From Actinoplanes missouriensis 431 (GTDB lineage Bacteria; Actinomycetota; Actinomycetes; Mycobacteriales; Micromonosporaceae), in the NCBI RefSeq assembly GCF_000284295.1, contig NC_017093.1, positions 6,138,001 to 6,202,000 of the forward strand: 64,000 nucleotides of DNA, written 5' to 3'. Below the pieces are notes generated by a model, which was not told the DNA's origin, did no database searches, and was given only the letters and a program-made list of their open reading frames with translations. The position numbers and the translations under genes are program-made. Of this stretch, positions 1 through 8,639 are shown in pieces (position 1 is the stretch's first letter; each line of letters begins with the position of its first letter).

Positions 1-833
1 TGGGCGAAGACGTCGCCCTCGGCGCGGACCGCGACAGCGGTGGTGACCACGTCGAGCGGCCAGATCCCGCGGGCCCTCATCGCGAAGGCGCCCTGCGCGC
101 CGGGGACCATGTCGCTGGCCGGGGTGGCGCCGGTGACGGTGATCCGGTGGCCGAACAGCCCGGTCATCGTCACGGTGGCGGCCGGCACCAGGTGGATGTT
201 GCCGACGTTGGCGACGGTGTACTCCAGGTCGCCGCCGGTGATCGTGGGCAGCAGCGGCGCGCGGACGTCCAGGTTGAGCTCCGGCACCCCGAGGCCGGGC
301 ACGACCGCGCCGGCGACGCGCAGGTAGACACGGGCCGCGACGGCTCGCTGGATGTTCACGGTGGCGCCGTCGGCCTGTGCCGTGGAGCTCGCCGAGGCCT
401 CCATCGCGACGATCCCGCCGACGTGGTCGCCCGGTGTGGCGTTGGCCGGCACGGCGATCGTGAACGGGATGTCGGCGCTGGTCCGCGCCGGCACCTCGAC
501 GGCGGTGACCTGGGATCTCACCCACGAGCCGAGATCTTTCTGAGCATCGGTACGGGTCCGGATCGCGAACCCGCCGTTGCGGGCGGTGTTGTAGGCGTCC
601 GCACCGTAGATCACGAACGACCGCGGTTTGGCCGTCAGGTTGGTGACCCGGACCGACTCCTTGACGGTCTCGCCGGCGTGAGCATCGAGGAAGAAGTAGA
701 GCCGCGGTGTGGGGCCGGGGTTCCCCGCCGGGGTCGGCGTGACGGCCCACTCCCCGTTGCCGGTGGCGGCGGCAGGAGCCGGCGTGAGCAGCACCGACGC
801 CACGATGACCAGCGCGGCCGCGAGCTTCCGCAT
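1..833 (-). CDS. DUF916 / WxL-interacting-protein-like secreted protein (partial)
   Basis: The reading frame runs from an ATG at 833 off the left edge, so only the first 277 residues are visible and the C-terminus is missing. Residues 1-23 form a signal peptide (MRKLAAALVIVASVLL, then APAAA). The mature part resembles the DUF916 fold: an early stretch on extracellular immunoglobulin-like strands (RLYFFLDAHAGETVKESVRV, VTNLTAKPRSF), a GDHVGGIVAM motif and a second beta domain. In Firmicutes such proteins bind WxL-domain proteins at the cell wall and end with a membrane helix, which would lie outside the window. The next gene upstream on the same strand encodes a WxL-like protein 65 bp away, which supports a functional pair. 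Family assignment is by recognition of motif and context; no alignment was run. Confidence 0.75.
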   Translation of the reverse strand, partial: MRKLAAALVIVASVLLTPAPAAATGNGEWAVTPTPAGNPGPTPRLYFFLDAHAGETVKESVRVTNLTAKPRSFVIYGADAYNTARNGGFAIRTRTDAQKDLGSWVRSQVTAVEVPARTSADIPFTIAVPANATPGDHVGGIVAMEASASSTAQADGATVNIQRAVAARVYLRVAGAVVPGLGVPELNLDVRAPLLPTITGGDLEYTVANVGNIHLVPAATVTMTGLFGHRITVTGATPASDMVPGAQGAFAMRARGIWPLDVVTTAVAVRAEGDVFA

Positions 834-898
834 GTGTTTCCTTCCGACCGTTCTTGCGGGTGAGAGGCGGTAGCGGCCGCCTCTCACCCTCAGAAGGC

Positions 899-2563
899 TC
901 AGCTCAGCGTGAGCGTGAGCGTCGCCGTGTACGTGCCGGCGAGCTGGATCGCCGGCACCGTGAGGGACAGTTCGGCCGACGCGTCGTACGAGCCGCCGGT
1001 GACCGTGCCGCCCGTGCCGGCCGGACCGGAACACAGGGTCGCCTCGTTGACCGGCACGGCCGCCGAACCCGCCACCGCCGCTGTCGCGTTGGTAGCCCCG
1101 GTGTGGTCGGCGCAGGACGGCGTCCAGGTCAGCGCGCCGGCCGGGATGGTGCCGCCGGGGACGCCGGTGAAGTCGGTGACCGCAGCGGCGAGCTCCCAGC
1201 CGAGGGTGCTGCCCCGGTTGTCGGTGACGTTGATCGGCTTGAGCGAGCCGGTCGCGGTCTGCGCCGAGCCGTTCAGCGTCACACCGGTGAAGATGATCGT
1301 GCTGGAGCCGGCGCCCCGGGACATCGACAGCGAGCCGCCCGTGACGGTCTCGGAGAGCTCGTACTTCAGGTCGCAGTCACCCGTCGCCGCGTTGCCCTCC
1401 TTCGCCGTGCAGGCGTCCGCGGACGCGGTCCACGGCGCCAGGGCGAACATCCGGCCGGACACCGCACCGACGTACGCGGTGGTGGTGTCGTTGACCGTGA
1501 AGGCGGCGCTGATCCCGCCGGTCGCCGACGCGGTGGCCGTGACCGGCGTGTCGGAGGTGGCGGGCGGCGGCGGGGCGCCGGTGAGCGCCTGATATCCACG
1601 AACCACGACGGAGCTGCCGGGATCCCAGTCGGTGCCCTTGACGGAGATCGCCGTGCCGGCGCCGCCGCCCGAGGGCGTGATCGTGACCGTCGGCGTGCCG
1701 AGGATCGTGATGGAAACCAGGACGGTGTTGACGCCGTCGGTGACGGCCAGGGTCCGGGTGCCGGTCGTGGGACTGGCCGGCACCACGAGCGTTCCGGTGC
1801 CCGAGCCGCCGGCGCCGGTGGAGCCGGTGCCGCTGCCCTCGCCGGTACCGCCACCGGAGCTGTCCTTCAGCGACGCCGTGAGCGTGGCGTTCGCCTCCAG
1901 GCCGGTGACCGAGTAGTCGATGGTGTTGCCGGCCCGGGCCGCGGTGACCCCGGTCTGGCCGGTGATCGACGTGATCGTCGCGCCGCCGTCGAAGACGGTG
2001 GCGTTGTGCACGATCGTGGTGTCGACCGGCGCGGCCTTGTGGTCCCGGTCGCCGTCGTTCGAGCAGTACGTGGACGCCGTGGAGTTGGCGAACTTGACCT
2101 GCTTGACGGTGAGGGCGACGGCGCCCTGCGAGCCGGCGACGAACGAGCCGGTCGCGGTGAAGCCGCCGAGCTCGGCGTACGCCGCGACGGCGCCCGCCGG
2201 GTAGCTGGACTGGTTGAGTGTGATCGTGCCGGTCTGTGCTCCGGAGATCCCGACCGTCACGGCCACCGGCACCGAGCCCGCGGTGAGCGGAACCGGGCCG
2301 TTCGTGGAGCCTTCCGCCGCGGTGAGCGACACGGTGACACTCTGACCGGGCTTCGGCGACGCCGGATTCGTGGTCAGGGTGAACGTGTCCGCCCACTCCG
2401 ACGGGGAGGATCCGGTGCCGGCGTCACTGAAGTAGATCCGGCACCCGAGGGAGTTGGCGGTCGGCCCGTAGGCGGCGGCCGGCGCCTGGACGGCCACGAC
2501 GCCGGCCAGGGCCAGCGCCGACCCGGCCGCCGCGGCCAGGGCTCTTCGAACGATGCGTGTCAT
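899..2563 (-). CDS. secreted WxL-domain-like surface protein with IPT/TIG-like region
   Basis: This is a predicted secreted protein of 554 residues. I chose the ATG at 2563 because it begins a clear signal peptide (MTRIVRRALAAAAGSALALA, cleavage near the AAAYG at about 33-35); the frame stays open further upstream. The middle (about 290-340) reads TVTITPSGGGAGTAISVKG, typical of IPT/TIG immunoglobulin-like domains, and Gly/Ser-rich linkers separate the domains. The C-terminal part has W456-E-L458 in the context LGWELAAAV, a second Trp480 in ALTWTPS, and ends in a beta-rich GTYTATLTLTLS tail. That arrangement matches WxL cell-wall-binding domains. It is followed by a DUF916-like gene, the usual partner. 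Two copies of the local GGAAAC/GTTTCC operator lie upstream (2656-2682 and 2755-2785), so it may belong to the catabolic regulon. The ligand is unknown. Confidence 0.75.
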   Translation of the reverse strand: MTRIVRRALAAAAGSALALAGVVAVQAPAAAYGPTANSLGCRIYFSDAGTGSSPSEWADTFTLTTNPASPKPGQSVTVSLTAAEGSTNGPVPLTAGSVPVAVTVGISGAQTGTITLNQSSYPAGAVAAYAELGGFTATGSFVAGSQGAVALTVKQVKFANSTASTYCSNDGDRDHKAAPVDTTIVHNATVFDGGATITSITGQTGVTAARAGNTIDYSVTGLEANATLTASLKDSSGGGTGEGSGTGSTGAGGSGTGTLVVPASPTTGTRTLAVTDGVNTVLVSITILGTPTVTITPSGGGAGTAISVKGTDWDPGSSVVVRGYQALTGAPPPPATSDTPVTATASATGGISAAFTVNDTTTAYVGAVSGRMFALAPWTASADACTAKEGNAATGDCDLKYELSETVTGGSLSMSRGAGSSTIIFTGVTLNGSAQTATGSLKPINVTDNRGSTLGWELAAAVTDFTGVPGGTIPAGALTWTPSCADHTGATNATAAVAGSAAVPVNEATLCSGPAGTGGTVTGGSYDASAELSLTVPAIQLAGTYTATLTLTLS

Positions 2564-2655
2564 GGGTGGTGCCGCGTCCCCTCTGTCAGATGGGTGCGTC
2601 CCGTCGTTCCCGGCGGTGACGCTCTTGCGCGCGGTACACATCCGGTTCGCCAACT

Positions 2656-2682
2656 GTTTCCCATAGGGAAACGCTGTTTTCC
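2656..2682. promoter_or_regulatory. tripartite GGAAAC/GTTTCC operator upstream of the WxL gene
   Basis: The site reads GTTTCCCATAGGGAAAC (2656-2672), a perfect 7-bp inverted repeat. It overlaps GGAAACGCTGTTTTCC (2667-2682), giving three half-sites with alternating orientation. The same arrangement recurs at five other places in the first 18 kb. It lies about 100 bp upstream of the WxL start on the minus strand. The binding protein is not identified. Confidence 0.7.
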
Positions 2683-2740
2683 TTTTGTGTGGGATCAATA
2701 AACGCGGTCGGCATCAGGTGTGTCAACCCACCGAGCAGCC

Positions 2741-4144
2741 TTATTTCGCATCGCGGAACACTGTTTCCCCAGTGCGAAACAGAGCGGAAACCGGTCCCCC
2801 CGCGTCCAGGGCCCACACCGCCGCGGCGAGCGCCTCCACCATCCCGGCGTCGAGCGCCCGGGTCGCGTTGCCGGTGAACTTCGCGGTCACCTCGTCGGCG
2901 CGCAGCGGATGACCCGGGCCGCCGCGGGAGCTGTCCACCCGGTGCTCCAGCAGGTGCCCGGACCGGGTGCGGACACGCAGCACCCCGGCGAACGCGCGCG
3001 GGAACGCCGCGGTCGCCGCCGGGTCGGCGACCACCCGCACCTTCCCGGCCAGCTCCAGCCGGCGCGGGTCGAGACCGGCGAAGTCGTCCAGCCCGACACC
3101 GAGACCGGTCCCCCCGGTCAGTGCCACCGCCACCGTGTACGGCCCGGAGAACTTCGCGTGGTACCCGGTCCGGGGCCGCGCCTTCTCGGCCGCCGGCTCG
3201 GCGATCGTGCGCAGCACCGGCTCGGCCACCCCGAGTTCGATGCCGGTCACGTCGTCCGGGTCCAGGCCGGCCGCCCGCAGCGCCAGGGCGCAGTCGATCC
3301 CGGCGTGCGTGAAGTGGTTCGACGGGTACGGCTTGAAGACCGTCCGCAGCACCTCCCACCGCTCGCCGAGCGCGTCGGTGACCGCCGCCGCGTCGAGCCG
3401 GCCGGTGTGCGCCGTGAAGAAGCCGAACCGTCCCTCCAGGACTGTCGGCGGCCCGGTCAGCCCCTCGGCCGCCAGGGTCGCGGCCACCACCCCGCCGTGC
3501 GCCGCCCAGCCGCAGTGCGCCCGTTTCACCGAGCCGCCGGTGCGGTTCGCCTCCAGGACGCCGGCGCCCATCGACGCGGCGATGCCGACCGCGTCCGCGA
3601 TCCGCCCGGCGTCCAGTTCGTAGAGCCGGGCCACGGCGACCGCCGCGCCGATCGTGCCGCAGATCGAGGTGGCGTGCTGCCCGCGCTCGAAGTAGAGGTT
3701 CGCACCGGTGTCCGGGTCGCAGCCGGCCATGCCGAGCCGGTTGGTCACCTCGATGCCGGCGGCGATCGCGGCGATCAGGTCACCGGGCGCGCCGGCCTCG
3801 GCGGCGGCGAGCGCGGCCGGCACCACCGAGGCGCTCGGATGCAGCACCGACGGCAGATGGGTGTCGTCGTAGTCCAGCGAGTGCGCGAGCACCCCGTTCA
3901 CGAACGCCGCGGACGGCGCGGGCAGCCGGTCGCCGTACCCGAGCACGGTGGACTCCCGCACACCTCCCCAGCGCCGCATCGCCCGGATCGCGGCCGGCGC
4001 GGCGTCGGCGCCCGGCTCCGCGTACGCGGCCAGCGCGTTGCCGAGCACGTCGAGGATCCGGGGTGGCACGTCCGCGCGGACCCGCTCCGGCGGATCCACC
4101 TTCGCCGCGAACTCCCCGATCGTCCGCGCCAGCGGCGCCGTCAC
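2741..4144 (-). CDS. MmgE/PrpD family protein (2-methylcitrate dehydratase-like)
   Basis: This protein of 467 residues is the normal length for the MmgE/PrpD family (2-methylcitrate dehydratase, cis-aconitate decarboxylase, related dehydratases and isomerases). The start is a GTG at 4144 that overlaps the stop of the cyclase gene as GTGA, a translationally coupled arrangement. The frame is open further upstream but without a better start. Family features include the all-helical N-terminal half with SLDYDDTHLPSVLHPSASVV (the conserved substrate-binding His/Asp stretch) and the C-terminal alpha/beta half beginning FKPYPSNHFTHAGIDCALAL. It is the third gene of a CoA-transferase/cyclase/PrpD operon, so its substrate is probably a branched or unsaturated organic acid rather than methylcitrate; no citrate synthase or prpB-type lyase is nearby. 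The substrate is inferred, not shown. Confidence 0.88.
   Translation of the reverse strand: MTAPLARTIGEFAAKVDPPERVRADVPPRILDVLGNALAAYAEPGADAAPAAIRAMRRWGGVRESTVLGYGDRLPAPSAAFVNGVLAHSLDYDDTHLPSVLHPSASVVPAALAAAEAGAPGDLIAAIAAGIEVTNRLGMAGCDPDTGANLYFERGQHATSICGTIGAAVAVARLYELDAGRIADAVGIAASMGAGVLEANRTGGSVKRAHCGWAAHGGVVAATLAAEGLTGPPTVLEGRFGFFTAHTGRLDAAAVTDALGERWEVLRTVFKPYPSNHFTHAGIDCALALRAAGLDPDDVTGIELGVAEPVLRTIAEPAAEKARPRTGYHAKFSGPYTVAVALTGGTGLGVGLDDFAGLDPRRLELAGKVRVVADPAATAAFPRAFAGVLRVRTRSGHLLEHRVDSSRGGPGHPLRADEVTAKFTGNATRALDAGMVEALAAAVWALDAGGPVSALFRTGETVFRDAK
2755..2785. promoter_or_regulatory. second operator-like site inside the 3' end of the MmgE/PrpD gene
   Basis: GGAACACTGTTTC (2755-2767) matches the local consensus GAAACACTGTTTC with one mismatch. 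A third half-site, CGAAAC, follows about 6 bp on. It overlaps the last codons of the MmgE/PrpD gene, so part of the similarity could be coding coincidence. The tripartite spacing and closeness to the next site argue that it is real. Confidence 0.5.
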
Positions 4145-4908
4145 GGAATGACCGCCAGCGGCCGGACCGGGCTGCCTGTCGCGCCGACCAGCTTCAGCGG
4201 CGCGAGGATGAACCAGAACTCGGTCACGCGTGCGTCGGCCAGGTCGCTGAGCAGCATCGTCTCCACGATGTTGATGCCCGCCTCGACCAGCAGGATCCGG
4301 TGCGCCGGCAGGCTCGCGTGCCCGGCGCCCGGCGCGATGTGCTCGTAGGCGATCGTCTCCGCCCCGGTGACGGCGATCTCCCGCTCGGCCAGCCAGCACG
4401 CCCCCTCCTCGCCGGGACCGGGCACGCCGGTGGTCGTACCCAGGAAGGATGCGCCCTCGCTGAACCGCCTCGACCAGCCGGTGCCCACCAGGACCGCGTC
4501 CCCGGGGTTGATCGGAAGGTCGCCGCAGGCGGCCGCCAGATCCGCGGCCGTCACCTCGTAGCCGGCCGGCAGGATCTCCACGCCGTGCACCCGCGCCACG
4601 TCGAGGAAGACACCCCGGCCCACGTACGGCGGGAACTCGTCGATGCCGAGCCGGGCGAACCCGGCGTCGGACTGCACGTCGGCCGCGACCACGCCGCCGT
4701 GCAGCAGCCCGTCCTGGGAGACGTGCGCGAGGGCGTCGACGTGGGTGCCGACGTGGGTGCCCATCACCAGCACGTCGTTGGCGGCCGAACCACCGCCGGC
4801 ACGCACCATGTCACCGTGCCGGCGGACCAGCGAGTGGTGGTACGCGGGATGGTTCGGCGACTGGGGGATGCCCCGCCGCATCGGCTGGGCGAGATCGAAA
4901 ACCTTCAT
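4141..4908 (-). CDS. cyclase-family metal-dependent hydrolase (kynurenine formamidase-like)
   Basis: This 255-residue protein belongs to the cyclase family (PF04199), which contains bacterial kynurenine formamidase (KynB), isatin hydrolase and other amide or lactone hydrolases. The diagnostic metal-binding motif is at residues 50-62, GTHVGTHVDALAH, supplying the two His and Asp ligands; the usual second His/Glu region follows. The ATG at 4908 lies 2 bp after the stop of the upstream CoA-transferase, and its own stop overlaps the next gene, so it is the middle of a three-gene operon. No tryptophan-pathway genes (kynureninase, TDO) are near, so kynurenine formamide is an unlikely substrate. Hydrolysis of another amide, imide or lactone ring fits the hydantoinase-like gene across the divergent promoter. 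Confidence 0.88.
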   Translation of the reverse strand: MKVFDLAQPMRRGIPQSPNHPAYHHSLVRRHGDMVRAGGGSAANDVLVMGTHVGTHVDALAHVSQDGLLHGGVVAADVQSDAGFARLGIDEFPPYVGRGVFLDVARVHGVEILPAGYEVTAADLAAACGDLPINPGDAVLVGTGWSRRFSEGASFLGTTTGVPGPGEEGACWLAEREIAVTGAETIAYEHIAPGAGHASLPAHRILLVEAGINIVETMLLSDLADARVTEFWFILAPLKLVGATGSPVRPLAVIP

Positions 4909-4910
4909 TG

Positions 4911-6110
4911 TCAGATGACCCCTTCGGCCCTCAGCTCCGCCCGCCGCTCCTCGTCGTAGCCGAGGCCGGCGAGCACGTCATCGGTGTCCGCGCCGCGCGG
5001 CCGGCCGGTCCAGCGGATCCGGCCCGGGGTGCGCGACATGCGGTAGAGCGGGCCCGGCATCCGCACCGGCCCCAGCGTCGGATCATGCGCGGTGGTGACC
5101 GCGTCGCGGGCCTGGAACTGGGGGTCGGCGAAGACGTCGGCGATGTCGTAGACCGGGGCGATCGCGGCCTGCGCCTGATCGAACGCGTCCTGGACCTCCC
5201 GCTGCGAGCGCGCGCCGATCCAGGCGGCCATCGCCTCGTCCAGCAGGTCGGCGTGCGCGGCCCGGCCGACGCCTGTCGCGAACCACGGCTCGTCGATCAG
5301 CTCGGGGCGGCCGATCAGGCGCATCACCCGCTCGGCGATCGGCTGGGCGCTCGTCGAGACCGCCACCCACCTGCCGTCCGCGGTCCGGTACGTGTTGCGG
5401 GGCGCGTTGTTGACCGATCGGTTGCCGGTCCGCTGCTGCACGACGCCCAGCTGGTCGTAGACCATCGCCTGCATGCCGAGGACGGTGAGCATCGGCTCGA
5501 CGATCGCCAGGTCGATCACCTGACCCGGCTGGTCGTGGACGTCCCGGTGGTACAGCGCCGTCATGATCGCCTGCGCGCCGGTGAGCGCCGCGATCCCGTC
5601 GGCCAGGCCGAACGGGGGCAGCGTGGGCGGCCCGCCGGGGTCGCCGGTGATCGCCGCGAAGCCGCTCATCGCCTCGGCCAGGGTCCCGAATCCCGGGCGG
5701 TGGCTGTACGGTCCGGATTGTCCATATGTGGTCACACGGGCGATGATCAGCTTCGGGTTGATCTCCTGAAGTGCCTGCGGGGCGAGCCCCCAGCGTTCCA
5801 AGGTCCCGGGACGGAAGTTCTCGATCAGCACGTCGGTCTCTTCGACCAGGCTTTTCAGGATTTCTGCGCCTTTTGTGGTGCTGAGACTCAGGGTCAGCGT
5901 GCGCTTGTTGCGGCCGAGCATGGTCCACCAGAGCGGGACCCCGTCCTTCGCGGGCCCATGTCCCCGCGCCGGATCACCCGTGACCGGATGTTCGATCTTG
6001 AGCACGTCGGCGCCGTAATCACCGAGGATCGTCGCGGCCAGTGGTCCGGCGAACAGGGTCGACGCGTCGACGACCCGTACGCCCGAAAGAGGGCTGTCAG
6101 CGGCGGGCAT
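4911..6110 (-). CDS. family III CoA-transferase (CaiB/BaiF)
   Basis: This 399-residue protein has the length and sequence of family III CoA-transferases such as formyl-CoA:oxalate CoA-transferase. It carries the opening motif LSGVRVVDASTLFAGPLAA, the conserved IENFRPGTLERWGL segment and the catalytic aspartate, here Asp171 in GLADGIAALTG. These enzymes move CoA from an acyl-CoA to a carboxylic acid through an aspartyl-CoA anhydride. The start ATG at 6110 is preceded by AGGG at good spacing. It leads the operon that continues with the cyclase and MmgE/PrpD genes, and its promoter faces the amidohydrolase gene across an operator-bearing intergenic region. A second, separate CoA-transferase lies at 14.4 kb. 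Acid specificity cannot be read from the sequence. Confidence 0.9.
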   Translation of the reverse strand: MPAADSPLSGVRVVDASTLFAGPLAATILGDYGADVLKIEHPVTGDPARGHGPAKDGVPLWWTMLGRNKRTLTLSLSTTKGAEILKSLVEETDVLIENFRPGTLERWGLAPQALQEINPKLIIARVTTYGQSGPYSHRPGFGTLAEAMSGFAAITGDPGGPPTLPPFGLADGIAALTGAQAIMTALYHRDVHDQPGQVIDLAIVEPMLTVLGMQAMVYDQLGVVQQRTGNRSVNNAPRNTYRTADGRWVAVSTSAQPIAERVMRLIGRPELIDEPWFATGVGRAAHADLLDEAMAAWIGARSQREVQDAFDQAQAAIAPVYDIADVFADPQFQARDAVTTAHDPTLGPVRMPGPLYRMSRTPGRIRWTGRPRGADTDDVLAGLGYDEERRAELRAEGVI

Positions 6111-6129
6111 GACATACCCTAACCGCTCT

Positions 6130-6174
6130 GTTCCATTAAGGGAAACCTCGTTACTGTGTGCGAAACACCTGTGG
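6130..6174. promoter_or_regulatory. operator cluster between divergent CoA-transferase and amidohydrolase genes
   Basis: This stretch contains GTTCC, then GGAAACCTCGTTAC (core 6142-6154, one mismatch to GAAAC-N3-GTTTC), then CGAAACACC (6161-6169), so half-sites alternate in orientation. The 77-bp gap between the two divergent start codons leaves little room for anything but overlapping promoters and this site. A single bound repressor could silence both directions. Confidence 0.65.
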
Positions 6175-6187
6175 GAGGTTGGGCCGG

Positions 6188-7609
6188 ATGAGCCGTTACG
6201 ATCTGCTGGTACGCGGAGGCACCCTCGTCGTGCCCTACCTGGGAACCGTCCGGGCGGATCTCGCCACCAAGGACGGCACGGTGGCCGCGATCGGCTCCTT
6301 CACTGAGGACGAAGCGGAAACGATCTTGGACGCCACCGGGAAGCTGGTCTTCCCCGGCGCCGTCGACGCCCACTTCCACCTGGGTATCTACCGTGACCTG
6401 TCGGTCGACGCGGCCGAGGAGACCCGCTCGTCACTGGTCGGCGGCGCGACCACGGTGCTCTCCTACTTCCGCACCGGCCAGCACTACCTCAACAAGACCG
6501 GGCCCTACGGCGAGATCTTCCCCGAGGTGCTGGACGCGGTCGCCGGCCACGCCTGGACCGATTACGGCTTCCACCTGGCGCCGATGGACACCGCCCAGGT
6601 CCGCGAGGTCCCGTCGCTGGTCGAGGGAAGCGGCGTCAGCTCCTTCAAGTACTACATGTTCTACAAGGGCTTCAACCTCTCCGCCGACTCCCGTGACGCC
6701 AAGGCGTTCACGATGAGCGACGAGTACGACCTCGGCCACCTCTACCAGCTCATGGAGGCGGTCGCGGCGGCGAACGCCGCCACCGACCGCCGGGTCTCCC
6801 TCTCCCTGCACTGCGAACAGGCCGAACTGATGCGGCTCTTCATCGATCGGGTACGGGCCGGCGGCGACCCGCAGACGCTGAAGGCCTACTCGGACGCCCG
6901 CCCGCCACTCACCGAACGGGTGGCGATCGGCGAGGCCACCACCCTGGCGAAGGCGACCGACTGCGCCATCAACCTGCTGCACCTCTCCTCCGGCGAGGCC
7001 CTGGCCGCCGCCCGCGAGGCGCGGGTCGCGATGCCGGGCGTCGACATGCGCTTCGAGGTGACCCTGCACCACCTCTGCCTGTCCCACGACTCACTCCCGG
7101 GCCTGGGCGGCAAGGTGAACCCGCCGATCCGGACAGCTGAGGACAACGAGGCGCTCTGGGCGGGCGTCCTGGACGGCACGGTCGGCTGGGTGGCATCCGA
7201 CCACGCTTGCTGCCTGGAGCAGGAGAAGGGCGACGAGCTCTGGCCGGCCCTGCCCGGCTTCGGCGGCACGGCCCTGCTCTACCCGATCCTGATCAGCGAG
7301 GGCATGCACAAGCGCGGCCTCTCCCCGGCCCGCGTCGCCGAGCTGGTCTCGGCGAACCCGGCGCGGGCGTACGGCTTGGACGGCCGCAAGGGCAACCTGC
7401 TGCCCGGTTACGACGCCGACCTGGCCGTCGTCGACCCGGACCTGGAGCAGGAGGTCACCACCGACCTGCTCCTCTCCGGCCAGGACCACTGCCCCTTCGA
7501 GGGCCGCAAGGTCCGCGGCTGGCCGGTGGCCACGGTCCTGCGAGGCCGCATCGCCTACCAGAACGGCGCCGTGACGGGCACCCCCCGAGGCGCCTTCGTG
7601 GCCCGCTGA
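6188..7609 (+). CDS. hydantoinase/dihydropyrimidinase-like amidohydrolase
   Basis: This 473-residue cyclic amidohydrolase belongs to the dihydropyrimidinase/allantoinase/dihydroorotase group. All metal-centre residues are visible: His62 and His64 in DAHFHLG, Lys154 in SSFKYYMF (the carboxylated lysine), His208 in SLHCEQ, His265 in LLHLSS and Asp338 in ASDHACC. The start ATG at 6188 has GGGAGG upstream at 6173-6178. An upstream in-frame start at 6158 lacks a site and would overlap the operator. The usual reaction is hydrolytic opening of a cyclic amide or imide. No other pyrimidine or allantoin catabolic genes are nearby. With the isochorismatase-like amidase at 15.6 kb it could deliver a free dicarboxylic acid to the CoA-transferases. 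A hairpin terminator follows directly. Confidence 0.88.
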   Translation: MSRYDLLVRGGTLVVPYLGTVRADLATKDGTVAAIGSFTEDEAETILDATGKLVFPGAVDAHFHLGIYRDLSVDAAEETRSSLVGGATTVLSYFRTGQHYLNKTGPYGEIFPEVLDAVAGHAWTDYGFHLAPMDTAQVREVPSLVEGSGVSSFKYYMFYKGFNLSADSRDAKAFTMSDEYDLGHLYQLMEAVAAANAATDRRVSLSLHCEQAELMRLFIDRVRAGGDPQTLKAYSDARPPLTERVAIGEATTLAKATDCAINLLHLSSGEALAAAREARVAMPGVDMRFEVTLHHLCLSHDSLPGLGGKVNPPIRTAEDNEALWAGVLDGTVGWVASDHACCLEQEKGDELWPALPGFGGTALLYPILISEGMHKRGLSPARVAELVSANPARAYGLDGRKGNLLPGYDADLAVVDPDLEQEVTTDLLLSGQDHCPFEGRKVRGWPVATVLRGRIAYQNGAVTGTPRGAFVAR

Positions 7610-7613
7610 CAGC

Positions 7614-7647
7614 CGGGTGGCCGGCGGCCCCTCCCGCCGCCCACCCG
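7614..7647 (+). terminator. hairpin terminator after the amidohydrolase gene
   Basis: The stop codon is followed by a 14-bp stem (CGGGTGGCCGGCGG paired with CCGCCGCCCACCCG, one mismatch) around a 6-base loop. There is no long T tract, only ATTCC, as is common in high-GC actinobacteria. Confidence 0.6.
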
Positions 7648-7742
7648 ATTCCTTCGTCGCGGTCATCAGCCGCGTCGCCGGAGTCATGCATGATGGTTCC
7701 ACCGGCATGGGCATGACCGGCACCGGCGCGGAGGTGACACCG

Positions 7743-8639
7743 ATGAGCCAGTCGAATCACATCCCGGCCGATGGCACGGAACTCGTGATCCGTGCCGTGG
7801 GACCGGCAACCGACGGCGGGCGCCTGCCGCTTTCCGAGCTCGCCCGGCTGAGCGGAGGCCTGCAGGCCTCGTTGGAGCGGATCGCGCTGAGCATCAGCGG
7901 CAACACGAGCCGGCTCGGTCGTCGTCCCCGCGACATCGTCGACGCGGTCCGGCTCGATGTCGTCGGTTTCCAGCCCGGATCGGCGGTTCTCCGTGTCGCC
8001 CGCACCGGACAACACAGTCTGGACGATCTGCTGACCCGGTCGCTTGACGCGCTGGAGGCCGGTCTCACCAGCCTCCGCCGGGACCCCCGCACCCTGCCGC
8101 CGCACTTCACACCGCAGGTCATCAACGGCATTCGTGACCTGACCGGGGGAATCAGTGCAAGTAATGTGACACGCATCGAGTTCCGGCGCTCCGGCGAGAT
8201 ACGTTTCACCCTCGATGAAGCGTTGCAGAGGGCGGTTCGTGCGGTGCAGCCGGAAACGATTCAGCAGATGGTGACGGTGGTCGGCCGCCTGCACATGGGT
8301 GACTTCTCCCCCGCAGGGCTCCGCTGCCGGATCGACTCATACGCGAGCAGCGTTCTGTGCGACTTCACACCGGATCTCCGGGACGCGGTTCTCGACGCCA
8401 TGGATCAGATGGTCATGGCTGAGGGCGCAGGCGAATTCGACCCGAACGGCAGTTCGGTGCATGTTCTTCACCTGACCGGGCTGGAAACACTGGACAGCGC
8501 CCAGCCACGATCGCTGGAGGCCCTGGCACGTGAGCAGCACGTCGGTCCGGTGCACTCCATCGATGAGTTCACCGTCCCGGGCATGGACGACGTCGACGAC
8601 TTCCTCGCCGCCCTCCGATCGGCGCGGCAGGGCGACTGA
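7743..8639 (+). CDS. unknown protein, probable partner of the PIN-domain gene
   Basis: I do not recognise this 298-residue protein. The start ATG at 7743 has a strong GGAGGTG site at 7731-7737; an earlier in-frame ATG has none. It has no signal peptide or membrane segment. Its first 110 residues are Arg/Leu-rich and predicted mixed alpha/beta (LPLSELARLSGGLQASLERI). The rest includes a region like a small beta-barrel (SPAGLRCRIDSYASSVLCDF) and an acidic C-terminal tail (PGMDDVDDFLAALRSARQ). Its stop overlaps the start of the PIN-domain gene (TGATG). In type II toxin-antitoxin loci the antitoxin often comes first and overlaps the toxin, so an antitoxin or adaptor role is plausible. It is, however, three to four times longer than typical VapB antitoxins and lacks an obvious ribbon-helix-helix or AbrB DNA-binding domain. 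Confidence 0.75.
   Translation: MSQSNHIPADGTELVIRAVGPATDGGRLPLSELARLSGGLQASLERIALSISGNTSRLGRRPRDIVDAVRLDVVGFQPGSAVLRVARTGQHSLDDLLTRSLDALEAGLTSLRRDPRTLPPHFTPQVINGIRDLTGGISASNVTRIEFRRSGEIRFTLDEALQRAVRAVQPETIQQMVTVVGRLHMGDFSPAGLRCRIDSYASSVLCDFTPDLRDAVLDAMDQMVMAEGAGEFDPNGSSVHVLHLTGLETLDSAQPRSLEALAREQHVGPVHSIDEFTVPGMDDVDDFLAALRSARQGD

Noticed and set aside
854..2701. Long plus-strand open frames over the WxL gene
   Set aside because: The translations are Arg/Gly-rich GC shadows. The opposite frame gives a signal peptide and recognisable domain motifs.
4141..4908. Cyclase-family gene considered as kynurenine formamidase of tryptophan breakdown
   Set aside because: No tryptophan dioxygenase or kynureninase gene is present, and its operon partners are a CoA-transferase and an MmgE/PrpD protein.
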